DNA of 22,854 nucleotides from the NCBI GenBank assembly GCA_039816705.1, contig JBCBXF010000017.1:1-22854 (forward strand), read 5' to 3'. The notes beneath the pieces were generated by a model, which worked only from the letters and a program-made list of their open reading frames with translations, was not told where the DNA came from and made no database searches. Shown one piece after another: positions 1-6,942 of this stretch. The DNA is from CALHAX01 sp039816705. GTDB lineage: Bacteria > Pseudomonadota > Alphaproteobacteria > Rhizobiales > CALHAX01. The stretch's first letter is position 1. Each line of letters opens with the position of its first letter. A program made the translations under genes and the position numbers.

Positions 1-190
1 GCTCGACAATGTGCAGGCCGGTGAACTCGTCGAGTTTCCGGGCAACATCCGCTTGACGGTATCACCTTCCTTGATCGACCGGTCATCACCGAAAATCACG
101 ACACCGACGTTGTCGACTTCGAGGTTCAGCGCCATCCCGCGGATGTTGCCCGGAAACTCGACGAGTTCACCGGCCTGCACATTGTCGAGC
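1..190. repeat. Perfect 52-bp inverted repeat at the left window edge (arms 1-52 and 139-190)
   Basis: Bases 1-52 are the exact reverse complement of bases 139-190, with an 86-base spacer. The pairing stops at base 53, where T faces C at 138. One arm abuts the first base of the window and lies inside the conserved start of atpA. There it replaces the residues expected after the VKR of AtpA with a non-family sequence. A natural element this clean inside an essential gene is unlikely. I read it as a chimeric hairpin end of an assembly contig. Confidence 0.93.
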
Positions 191-318
191 CCGTAGACAC
201 GCGCAATTCCATCACCGACCGACAGGACCTGACCGATCTCCGACACTTCGGCTTCCTGGCCGAAGTTTGCGATCTGATCCTTGAGGATCGAGGAAATCTC
301 TGCAGCGTTGATTTCCAT
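1..318 (-). CDS. atpA: F1Fo ATP synthase subunit alpha, N-terminal part (partial)
   Basis: This is the N-terminus of the alpha subunit of the F1 catalytic head, a regulatory nucleotide-binding subunit on the cytoplasmic face of the membrane. About 88 residues are visible. They begin MEINAAEISSILKDQI and carry the beta-barrel domain signatures EIGQVLSVGDGIARVYGL, VEFPGNIRGMALNLE and VGVVIFGDD, all typical of alphaproteobacterial AtpA. The start ATG (318-316) shares one base with the atpH stop (TGATG), which indicates translational coupling. An AGAGG-like ribosome site lies upstream, inside atpH. The frame stays open to base 1, but codons encoded by bases 1-52 come from the inverted repeat and should not be trusted as AtpA. 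The authentic gene continues beyond the window. Confidence 0.95.
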   Translation of the reverse strand, partial: MEINAAEISSILKDQIANFGQEAEVSEIGQVLSVGDGIARVYGLDNVQAGELVEFPGNIRGMALNLEVDNVGVVIFGDDRSIKEGDTVKRMLPGNSTSSPACTLSS

Positions 319-878
319 CAGCCTACCTCTTTCATGGCAACTTTGAGATTGTTCAGTTTGGTTTTCAGCGACGAGTCGACCATCCGGCTTCCCACCTTCA
401 CGATGAGCCCGCCGAGAATACTCGCGTCGACTTTTGTGTTAATTTGCACGTCCTGGCCCATCGTCTCTTTGAGCGTGGCCTGAAGCGTTTGCATCTGCTG
501 ATTGTCGAGCGGCATCGCACTCGTCACATCGGCGCTCAGTTCGCCGCGGTGTTCCGCCAGATAGGCACGAAAACCGCCGATCATGTCAGAAACGGCAAAG
601 AGCCGGCGGTTTTTCGCGACCAGCTTGAGAAACTTAGCCGTCAGCGGATTGGCACCGGCCTTCTCGAGGACAGCGGTGATGGCACTCTGCTGCTGCTCGG
701 CGGTAAAAACCGGGCTGCGCACGAGACGCTGGAGATCCCCACTTTCGCCAAGCGCCGCGTCAAACGCATCAAGATCGCTGGCGACCGCATCGAGGCTGTT
801 ATTGTCGCGCGCAAGTTCAAAAAGCGCACTGGCATAGCGCCCGGCCATACCTGTCGTGAGAGATGTGTTGCTGGCCAC
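318..878 (-). CDS. atpH: F1Fo ATP synthase subunit delta
   Basis: The product is the delta (OSCP-like) subunit, which ties the F1 head to the peripheral stalk b subunits at the inner membrane. It has 186 residues, the normal length. The N-terminal helical domain shows GRYASALFELA near residues 13-23, the family's best-conserved stretch. The C-terminal domain shows DASILGGLIVKVGSRMVDSS, also diagnostic. The start is GTG at 878, giving MASNTSLTTGMAGRYAS, which matches the usual length ahead of GRYA. The internal ATG eleven codons in would clip the first helix. The gene is first in the visible atpH-atpA pair and overlaps atpA by one base. The genes for gamma, beta and epsilon normally follow atpA and would lie beyond the left edge. 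Confidence 0.96.
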   Translation of the reverse strand: MASNTSLTTGMAGRYASALFELARDNNSLDAVASDLDAFDAALGESGDLQRLVRSPVFTAEQQQSAITAVLEKAGANPLTAKFLKLVAKNRRLFAVSDMIGGFRAYLAEHRGELSADVTSAMPLDNQQMQTLQATLKETMGQDVQINTKVDASILGGLIVKVGSRMVDSSLKTKLNNLKVAMKEVG

Positions 879-1195
879 GTTGCCCGCTCTCAGGGTGTTG
901 GCATCAGACCCGGCGCATGCACCGCAATCATGACGCTGAGGGTGATCCGGCGAACCGGCCCTTTGTCAGGAATCAGGCGAGTGAAGGCGTGGCTTGGCAC
1001 CCCCTCGAAAGCCGCCGGTCAGGTAACATACCGGTTTGTGGGGCGCAACACGAAGCCGTGCTCTTCGCGTGACGGTCAGCGGATTTCGAGACAACCCGTC
1101 GGCATCTACACCGGGAGATGATGAGGCGTGATTGGACAGCCGTTGGCGACATCAACGAGATGGCGCTGTGCGACACTCCGATTTCAGGCTCAACG
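879..1195. other. Divergent intergenic region upstream of atpH
   Basis: About 317 bases with no convincing gene. It should contain the promoter for atpH-atpA (leftward) and possibly one for the small plus-strand lipoprotein gene. I could not identify a confident -35/-10 pair. Small inverted repeats are present: CCGG-CGAA-CCGG near 946-957, and CCGGT...ACCGG near 1016-1035. Neither is followed by a T tract, so neither reads as an intrinsic terminator. Confidence 0.5.
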
Positions 1196-1369
1196 ATGCG
1201 CCCAATTGATCAAGCAGACCCAACACACCGGCCGACCGAACGCCGACCTGCCGCCCGCGTCGCGACGCTGATTGCCATCCTGGTCGTGGCAACTGCGCTT
1301 CCCGCTTGCACAGGTGGCGGACGAAGCGTCGACTTTCCGGAGCCACCTGTGCGCCGCGGCAGTTTCTGA
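1196..1369 (+). CDS. Possible small lipoprotein
   Basis: A short frame encodes about 57 residues from the ATG at 1196: a polar, Arg-containing leader, a hydrophobic stretch VATLIAILVVATA, then LPAC, which fits a lipobox with the cysteine as the lipidation site. A mature tail of about 20 residues follows, ending in FPEPPVRRGSF. The frame is open further upstream (ATG at 1118 and 1160), but those starts would put too long a leader ahead of the signal peptide. The ribosome site is weak for every candidate start. No family is recognised; small LptM-like or entericidin-like lipoproteins have a comparable plan, but the match is only one of shape. It converges on the desaturase-creatininase gene, with 22 bases between their ends. 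It could be a chance frame. Confidence 0.4.
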   Translation: MRPIDQADPTHRPTERRPAARVATLIAILVVATALPACTGGGRSVDFPEPPVRRGSF

Positions 1370-1391
1370 CATAGTGCCGCAGAGGCAGGAT

Positions 1392-3296
1392 CTAACCGCC
1401 AGATGCGTCGGCTAGCTTATCTCCCAGAGGCTGCGCGTCCCGCGTTTTGCGGAGCCCCCGCACCTGAGACACCGCAGCATCGATCTTGAGCTTTAACATC
1501 GTGCGTCCGATCTTGGCGCTCGCCTTGCCGGCCGCACCTGAGAAACCAAGGTTATCGCGCTCCAGCAGGTTCTTCTTGCTCATCCGGACGTGCGTCGGCG
1601 CAATCGCAAGCACTTCAGACGTGTCGCGCATCCCGGCATGCCAGCCAATTTCCTTGTCAGAGTAACCGGCCTTTTGCAGCGTAGCGAACTGTCGGTTGCC
1701 TGAATAATATTGATCGAGGCTCTCAACCGAAACACCGTCCCCCGCCCATGCCCGCGCGAGTTTTGCCGCAACGCGTTTCTGGGATGCTTGGTTTCCGCCG
1801 CTGTCGCCCATGAAGTAGATTTCCGTGAAGCCGTGCGTCTTGAGGCTGCGCGCCGTGTGCTCGAGCACCGCCTCAAAGACCGGCTCCGGCACACTCAGCG
1901 TCCCGGCAAACTTCATGTGCCCGGACGCCTGCTCTTCGGTACCGCCTTCCGGAACGTAGTCCATCACAGGCGCCACGAGCGTCTTGCCAAGCGCATGAGC
2001 GACCTCGTGGCTCGTGTGATCGACGACGATGCGATGTTTACCGAGAACGACGAACGGACCATTTTGCTCTGTCCCGCCCGTTGGCACGATCACCGTTCTG
2101 AAACCTTTCGCAATCGCGGTGTCGACCTCGGTCCACGTCAGATTTGCCAGCTTGACGCTCGGCAGGGCCGGCCCTGCCGCAACCTGCGCGCGGATATGCC
2201 ACTGCTGACCGAGCACCACAAGTGCCATGCCCGCAAACACACCAATCAGAACCCGACGCCGCTGTTCCGGCACGCGCATCGCATCTCGCACGATGTCACC
2301 GGCCCAAACGAACGGCTTTACGTAGATGTCCGCGATAGATTTGAACGGATTCGGTTCAGCGCGGCTGAGACCGAACTTCAGCTTCTCGTATGACCGAGGG
2401 ATATAGGACGTGCCCGCAAGCTGATCCCAGAACGAGAATATCAGGCCAAAGTTTTTGTCGAAGTGCTTGGGGTCAGAGCTGTGATGGATCTGATGCTGAG
2501 CCGGCGAGATCAAAACCCGGCTAAGCCATTCCGGATAGTTCAGCCAGATGTGCGAATGGCGGAGATTATATCCGAACACGTAGAAGAGAAACGTTACGAT
2601 ATTCAGCCCGAACAAACCGATCGCCGACGGTGTATTGCCCGTCAGATAGAACATCCCAGCGAACCCGAGCGCACTCAGTAACGCGACAATCAAACTCGTC
2701 AGGAAGAGATCGACCGGGTGCATCCGGAAAAGCGTGACCGGGTTCAATTCTTCGGCAGAGTGATGAACCTTGTGGAACTCCCACAACACCGGCAAGCGAT
2801 GAAACAGGTAGTGTGCGACGAACACGCCGATATCGACCAGAAGCACAGCCACGACCGTGTAGAGCAAGATGCCCGCACCCGTCGAAAGCACAGGCGCACT
2901 CAGTTCTCCAAAAACCGCAACCAGCCCGCTGTGATAGAGCTCGGAAAAGAAATGCACGCCGAGCAGGAACTGCGCAATCAGCGCATAGTAGACAAGGCTG
3001 TTGACGAAGAAGAATTTGACATCCTGGCGCGTTGACGGGTGGAAAATAATCCGCGGGTCGAAAACGTACTGCAGGAATGTCGGGCGCGCCTCTTTTCCCC
3101 CATCTGCATCGCCGCCGCCATGACCGCCTTCATCATGGCCGTGCCCATGCTCAGCGGCATGCGCCTTCTCCACCTGCCAGAAGGCAAAGAGCGCGAGCAC
3201 GAATGAGGTTGCGAGATACAGAGGAAAAACCCGGCTTGTCGGCCCGGCCTGATGCTGAAAATAGGTAATCAGGTTATCAAAGACGCTCTCGAGCAT
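1392..3296 (-). CDS. Membrane sterol desaturase / fatty acid hydroxylase fused to a creatininase-family domain
   Basis: The 634-residue product has two unrelated enzyme domains. Residues about 90-300 form a fatty-acid-hydroxylase/sterol-desaturase domain: several membrane segments (about 97-117, 143-163, 196-218, 226-243) and the diiron histidine boxes HYLFH (162-166), HKVHH (175-179) and QHQIHH (267-272). Residues about 385-600 resemble creatinine amidohydrolase: PTGGTEQNGP (405-414), FAGTLSVPE (463-471), GDSGGNQ (497-503) and HAGMRDTSE (553-561). A membrane segment at about 348-364 separates them. Residues 46-67 are a His/Gly/Asp-rich linker after the first membrane segment (about 24-41). 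The substrate is unknown; the first domain should oxidise a lipid in the inner membrane. The ribosome site GAGGAG lies 7-8 bases before the ATG at 3296. It lies 144 bp downstream of the patatin-like gene on the same strand. Confidence 0.88.
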   Translation of the reverse strand: MLESVFDNLITYFQHQAGPTSRVFPLYLATSFVLALFAFWQVEKAHAAEHGHGHDEGGHGGGDADGGKEARPTFLQYVFDPRIIFHPSTRQDVKFFFVNSLVYYALIAQFLLGVHFFSELYHSGLVAVFGELSAPVLSTGAGILLYTVVAVLLVDIGVFVAHYLFHRLPVLWEFHKVHHSAEELNPVTLFRMHPVDLFLTSLIVALLSALGFAGMFYLTGNTPSAIGLFGLNIVTFLFYVFGYNLRHSHIWLNYPEWLSRVLISPAQHQIHHSSDPKHFDKNFGLIFSFWDQLAGTSYIPRSYEKLKFGLSRAEPNPFKSIADIYVKPFVWAGDIVRDAMRVPEQRRRVLIGVFAGMALVVLGQQWHIRAQVAAGPALPSVKLANLTWTEVDTAIAKGFRTVIVPTGGTEQNGPFVVLGKHRIVVDHTSHEVAHALGKTLVAPVMDYVPEGGTEEQASGHMKFAGTLSVPEPVFEAVLEHTARSLKTHGFTEIYFMGDSGGNQASQKRVAAKLARAWAGDGVSVESLDQYYSGNRQFATLQKAGYSDKEIGWHAGMRDTSEVLAIAPTHVRMSKKNLLERDNLGFSGAAGKASAKIGRTMLKLKIDAAVSQVRGLRKTRDAQPLGDKLADASGG

Positions 3297-3440
3297 CGCT
3301 TTCTCCTCAGACGCATCACACGATCAGCAGCGACGCACGCTGCCATCGTCGTGTTACCAAAGAGAGGAAAAAGAACCCTTAAACCGTAAGAGTGATCGCA
3401 ACCGCTCGTTAAACACCTGCCGAAGCGCTGATCCGAAACG

Positions 3441-4400
3441 TCAAACAACAGCCTGTGGCCGCACCGCCTCCAACGCATCTTCCATGAACTGGCGCGCATC
3501 TTCAGCGGCACTGTGCAAGAGAAGGCCATCCGCGGTGAACGGTGAAAGCGCCGCGTCATCACGGTCAGGGATAACCCGGCACCACTTGATCCGCTTCAAT
3601 GCGCGCAACCGTCCCATCTCGTTGTCGACGAAACGGTTCATTGATGCCAGCTGTCGGCGCAGATGGCGCGGCGCATGACGAAGACAAAAGTGCGTCAGCG
3701 TCGGCCACAGAAGTCGTTCGATGCGCGACAGGTCGACCTGATCCGGACGGCTTTCGAGGATGATGACGGTATCCGGCCGAAACATCGTGACGCCGGCTCG
3801 CAGCGGTAGCGGCATGCCGCAAGCACCGTCGACCAAAGGCTCCTCATCATCGCCAATAAGCCCGCCGGAAATCGGTGTCGCCACCTCCGGCAACGCGCTC
3901 GAAGCCAACACAGCCTGCGCAACATCGGGGGCAAAGCGCTTGGCATCCAACATCAGGCTTTCGCCGGTCATCCGCGTCACTACGACATGCCACGACGTGC
4001 GATGAGAGCGGATCGCGTCGTCACTGAACGCCAAAGGGCTGTGGACGCCACGGAGAATATCAGCAAGAAACTCCAGCTGCAGACGCGGCACACCGTATGA
4101 GCCGGATTGCACGAACCCGCTCGCGGCCAGCTGCTCGAACATGCGGGACGCACGATGCGGCATTCCGGAGAGAAAAGCGCCGACCGCACCGCCACTGCCG
4201 GAGACCGTGACCGCATGGTCGATGGCATCGGAAATGCCGTGTTGTTTGAAAGCCGTGAGGTATCCGGCAGCGCGCGTGCAGCACATCCCACCACCGGTGC
4301 CTATAAGGAGAATGCGATGCGGGGTCCGCTCACCGCGCGCCAACGCCTCTTCGTTATCGAAGAGGCGGCGCAACGCCAGCGTATCGCCCTCAACTCGCAT
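3441..4400 (-). CDS. Patatin-like phospholipase family protein
   Basis: The 319-residue product resembles bacterial patatin-like lipid acyl hydrolases, which use a Ser-Asp dyad to release fatty acids from phospholipids or other acyl lipids. GTGGGMCCTRAAG (residues 34-46) fits the glycine-rich oxyanion loop. SGSGGAVGAF (67-76) fits the nucleophile elbow, with Ser69 as the likely nucleophile. VDGA (190-193) supplies the catalytic Asp191. SSALPEVATPI (167-177) matches the conserved segment before the Asp. The first glycine of the usual GxSxG is a serine here. I see no signal peptide or membrane helix, so it is probably cytosolic. The start ATG at 4400 has a good GGGGAG ribosome site five bases upstream. 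The desaturase-creatininase gene follows in the same direction, suggesting a shared lipid-related role, though co-transcription is not proven. Confidence 0.85.
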   Translation of the reverse strand: MRVEGDTLALRRLFDNEEALARGERTPHRILLIGTGGGMCCTRAAGYLTAFKQHGISDAIDHAVTVSGSGGAVGAFLSGMPHRASRMFEQLAASGFVQSGSYGVPRLQLEFLADILRGVHSPLAFSDDAIRSHRTSWHVVVTRMTGESLMLDAKRFAPDVAQAVLASSALPEVATPISGGLIGDDEEPLVDGACGMPLPLRAGVTMFRPDTVIILESRPDQVDLSRIERLLWPTLTHFCLRHAPRHLRRQLASMNRFVDNEMGRLRALKRIKWCRVIPDRDDAALSPFTADGLLLHSAAEDARQFMEDALEAVRPQAVV

Positions 4401-4526
4401 GCAAACTCCCCATCAGCGATAGCTCAACAACGCCAGAGTGCGCCGTTGGTTGCCTCTCAAAGAAGAATTTTAATCACGGAGGGTTAAAATTTAAGGCGCA
4501 TTTGCCGCAGGCGCGTCAGACCCCGA

Positions 4527-4745
4527 CTAGAACAGGTGCTCGGGCACATCCTCGAAGGTGGCGTCCGAGTCCGTTTCGGCCGATTTCGCTGGAGCGGCGT
4601 GCACCTTGGGCGAAGGCATTGCGGCATGCGTCTCGGTTGCGACGGGCGAAGCGCAATCAGCAAGGAAGTCGTCGACTGACGACGGGAGCACGACCATCGC
4701 CTTGCTCGTGTGAACACTCTGTTTGCGTGCGTGCGAACTGTTCAT
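4527..4745 (-). CDS. Possible small hypothetical protein
   Basis: The frame encodes about 72 residues from the ATG at 4745, or 76 if an in-frame TTG at 4757 is used. A GGGG run lies about eight bases before the ATG. The product is hydrophilic, rich in Ala, Ser and Pro, with no membrane segment and no recognised domain. VVLPSSVDDFLADC near the N-terminus could form a short amphipathic helix, and the C-terminus EDVPEHLF is acidic then hydrophobic. Its composition is more protein-like than the overlapping Arg-rich alternative frames. It sits alone between lpdA and the patatin-like gene, same strand. It may be a lineage-specific gene or a chance frame. Confidence 0.35.
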   Translation of the reverse strand: MNSSHARKQSVHTSKAMVVLPSSVDDFLADCASPVATETHAAMPSPKVHAAPAKSAETDSDATFEDVPEHLF

Positions 4746-4993
4746 CGTCAGCCCCAATGTGTCTGTCTGGCGAAAACCCTAGCAGCCAGAAGTGAACACT
4801 CTGATCGAATTTGACGACGATCTGGGCGCGCGAATTAAGTCGGTCTTAAGACATGCCATGTGGCTGCGGCACCACCTCGGAAGTGAGTGCCCCTGCCTCG
4901 AAAAAAGCTTCGCGAAGAACCATCCAGGCTTGGCGCCTAAGGACCGCACCCCGGCCCCGCGCGTCTGTGCAAAACACCAGCCCTCGCCACAGC
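4746..4993. other. Intergenic region downstream of lpdA
   Basis: About 250 bases without a convincing gene. Short perfect palindromes occur (GTCTTAAGAC near 4846-4855 and CTTCGCGAAG near 4909-4918), but no stem followed by a T run, so no intrinsic terminator for lpdA is visible. Confidence 0.4.
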
Positions 4994-6397
4994 TCACATG
5001 TGAAGCGCGCGCTTGTCGACCGAAAGTGCAGCTTCCTTCACCGCCTCGGTCAATGTCGGGTGTGCATGGCAGGTCCGCGCCAGATCCTCAGCCGATCCGC
5101 CGAATTCCATGATGACACCCGCTTCCGCGATCATCTCGCCGGCATGCGGCCCGATGATATGCACCCCGAGAATGCGGTCTGTCTCTTGGTCAGCAAGTAC
5201 TTTGACAAAGCCATCCGTCGTGCGGTTGACCTTCGCGCGTCCGTTCGCCGTGAACGGAAACTTGCCCACCGAATAAGCAGTGCCAGCGTCTTTAAGCTCC
5301 TCTTCGGTCTTGCCGACAGAGGCTACCTCTGGAAACGTGTAGATGACATTCGGAATCACGTCATAGTTCACATGTCCAGCCTGGCCGACGAGGATCTCAG
5401 CCACGGCAATACCCTCATCTTCGGCCTTGTGCGCCAGCATCGGTCCGTCGATCACATCACCGATCGCATAAATCCCCGGCACATTGGTCTGATAGTGTTC
5501 ATCGACCATGATGCGACCGCGGTTGTCCTTCTGGACGCCGACCGCCTCAAGTCCGAGTCCAGCCGTGAATGGCACGCGCCCGATACAGACGAGCACGACG
5601 TCCGTCTCCACCGTCTCAGCGTCACCACCAGCCGAGGGCTCCAGCGTCACAACCGCGCCACCGTCTTTTTTCTCCACACCCGTTACCTTGTGCGAAAGCT
5701 TGAAGGCAACGCCCTGCTTTTTTAGGATTTTCTGGAATTCTTTCGCCACACCGCCGTCCATGCCTGGGATCAGGCGATCGAGATATTCCACGACGGTCAC
5801 CTCGGCACCAAGCCGACGCCAGACGGAGCCAAGCTCCAACCCGATTACGCCACCACCAACGACAATCATCTTTTCCGGAACCTTGTCGATTTCGAGCGCA
5901 CCGGTCGAAGAGACAATCGTCTCTTCGTCAATCTCGATGCCCGGCAACGGCGCCACATCCGAACCGGTCGCAATGACGATGTTTTTCGTCTCCAGCGTCT
6001 GGGTCGAACCATCGTCAGCGGTCACGGTCACCTGCCCGGCGGCCTCGATCGAACCAAGCCCGTCAAACGCATCGATCTTGTTCTTCTTCAGCAGGTAGGC
6101 GACGCCCTCGACGTTGCCCTGCACACCTTCCGCCTTGAACGACATCATCTTGGAAAGGTCGAGCTTCGGCGACACCTCGATGCCCATCTCGCCCATGCCG
6201 TGATTGGCCTCCTCATAAAGCTCAGAGGCATGCAGCAACGCTTTCGACGGGATGCAACCGACGTTGAGACACGTCCCACCATGCGCACCGCGCTTTTCAA
6301 CAACCGCAACTTTGAGCCCGAGCTGCGCGGCACGGATCGCGCCGACATAGCCGCCGGGTCCGGTGCCGATGACAACGAGATCGTATGTTTCAGCCAT
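4994..6397 (-). CDS. lpdA: Dihydrolipoyl dehydrogenase (E3)
   Basis: The product is a flavoprotein that reoxidises the dihydrolipoyl arm of the E2 subunit with NAD+, here most likely for the 2-oxoglutarate dehydrogenase complex. It has 467 residues, the usual length. FAD site GTGPGG (residues 11-16); redox disulfide GGTCLNVGCIPS with Cys43 and Cys48; NAD-binding VVGGGVIGLELGS (about 179-191); second FAD segment YAIGDVIDGPMLAHKAEDEG; and the C-terminal interface motif HAHPTLTE with catalytic His446 and Glu451. All key residues are present. A GGAG ribosome site lies about eight bases before the ATG. It is last in the odhA-odhB-membrane protein-lpdA series, 107 bp after the membrane-protein gene. 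Confidence 0.97.
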   Translation of the reverse strand: MAETYDLVVIGTGPGGYVGAIRAAQLGLKVAVVEKRGAHGGTCLNVGCIPSKALLHASELYEEANHGMGEMGIEVSPKLDLSKMMSFKAEGVQGNVEGVAYLLKKNKIDAFDGLGSIEAAGQVTVTADDGSTQTLETKNIVIATGSDVAPLPGIEIDEETIVSSTGALEIDKVPEKMIVVGGGVIGLELGSVWRRLGAEVTVVEYLDRLIPGMDGGVAKEFQKILKKQGVAFKLSHKVTGVEKKDGGAVVTLEPSAGGDAETVETDVVLVCIGRVPFTAGLGLEAVGVQKDNRGRIMVDEHYQTNVPGIYAIGDVIDGPMLAHKAEDEGIAVAEILVGQAGHVNYDVIPNVIYTFPEVASVGKTEEELKDAGTAYSVGKFPFTANGRAKVNRTTDGFVKVLADQETDRILGVHIIGPHAGEMIAEAGVIMEFGGSAEDLARTCHAHPTLTEAVKEAALSVDKRALHM

Positions 6398-6504
6398 TAT
6401 TTTTCTCCGTGCCGCCGAGCGGCCCTGCTAATGCCCAGCAATGACCGAGCATAATTGCCCGCCACGCGAAACCTGTTCCGACAGACGTGCATCATCGACG
6501 AAGT

Positions 6505-6942
6505 CTAAAGCAACCCCGCACGCCACCACAGCACGAGAAGTCCCAAAGCAACGACCCAATCGACGACAGCACAAAACGGCGGGTACCAACGCGGCGTTTG
6601 AACAAGAAATTCATCTCCACGCTTGCGCGCATGATGCGCCGCATCCCAAAGCCCGTGCACGAAGTAAGCAAGCGGTATGACGATCGGAAGTGCGATCCCT
6701 CCCACCAATGCCGCAAGCGCAAACAAGCCTGCTGCAGAGACCTCGACAAGCACTTGCTCTTGCGTGCCCTTCTGGAGCGCAAACCCGATGTAGATCCCGG
6801 CAATCAGCCCCATCAGGATCGCCGCATAGGCAATCGACGCCGCGTCAGGCAGAACAGCATGCGGCGCGAGCGCCAGCAGACCGCCGAAAAGCCCCGCGAG
6901 ATACGGCCGTGAGACGAAGCCAGCCTTAGCCGCTGCGCCCAT
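6505..6942 (-). CDS. Small integral membrane protein, DUF6010-like
   Basis: The 145-residue product has four to five predicted membrane segments (about 14-30, 36-56, 69-85, 86-98, 123-140). Motifs are HGLWDAAHH (96-104), on the edge of a membrane segment, and PRWYPPFCAVVDW (117-129). From memory these resemble the uncharacterised DUF6010 family, though I cannot confirm that by search. No enzymatic function can be assigned. Its ATG overlaps the odhB stop (TAATG), and the ribosome site GGAGG lies within the end of odhB, so it should be translated together with odhB. Its place between the E2 and E3 genes suggests co-expression with the 2-oxoglutarate dehydrogenase complex rather than a proven part in it. 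Confidence 0.8.
   Translation of the reverse strand: MGAAAKAGFVSRPYLAGLFGGLLALAPHAVLPDAASIAYAAILMGLIAGIYIGFALQKGTQEQVLVEVSAAGLFALAALVGGIALPIVIPLAYFVHGLWDAAHHARKRGDEFLVQTPRWYPPFCAVVDWVVALGLLVLWWRAGLL

Noticed and set aside
139..190. Inverted repeat in atpA as a natural recombination or attachment site
   Set aside because: The matching arm ends exactly at the first base of the window and destroys conserved AtpA sequence, and the right edge shows the same pattern; an artefact is more likely.
444..1121. Plus-strand open frame of about 225 codons opposite atpH
   Set aside because: It lies antisense to a clear atpH gene, is Arg/His-rich with no domain, and is the expected shadow of a high-GC gene.
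4853..5725. Plus-strand open frame of about 290 codons opposite lpdA
   Set aside because: Antisense to lpdA, whose motifs are complete; the composition is shadow-like and there is no recognisable motif.
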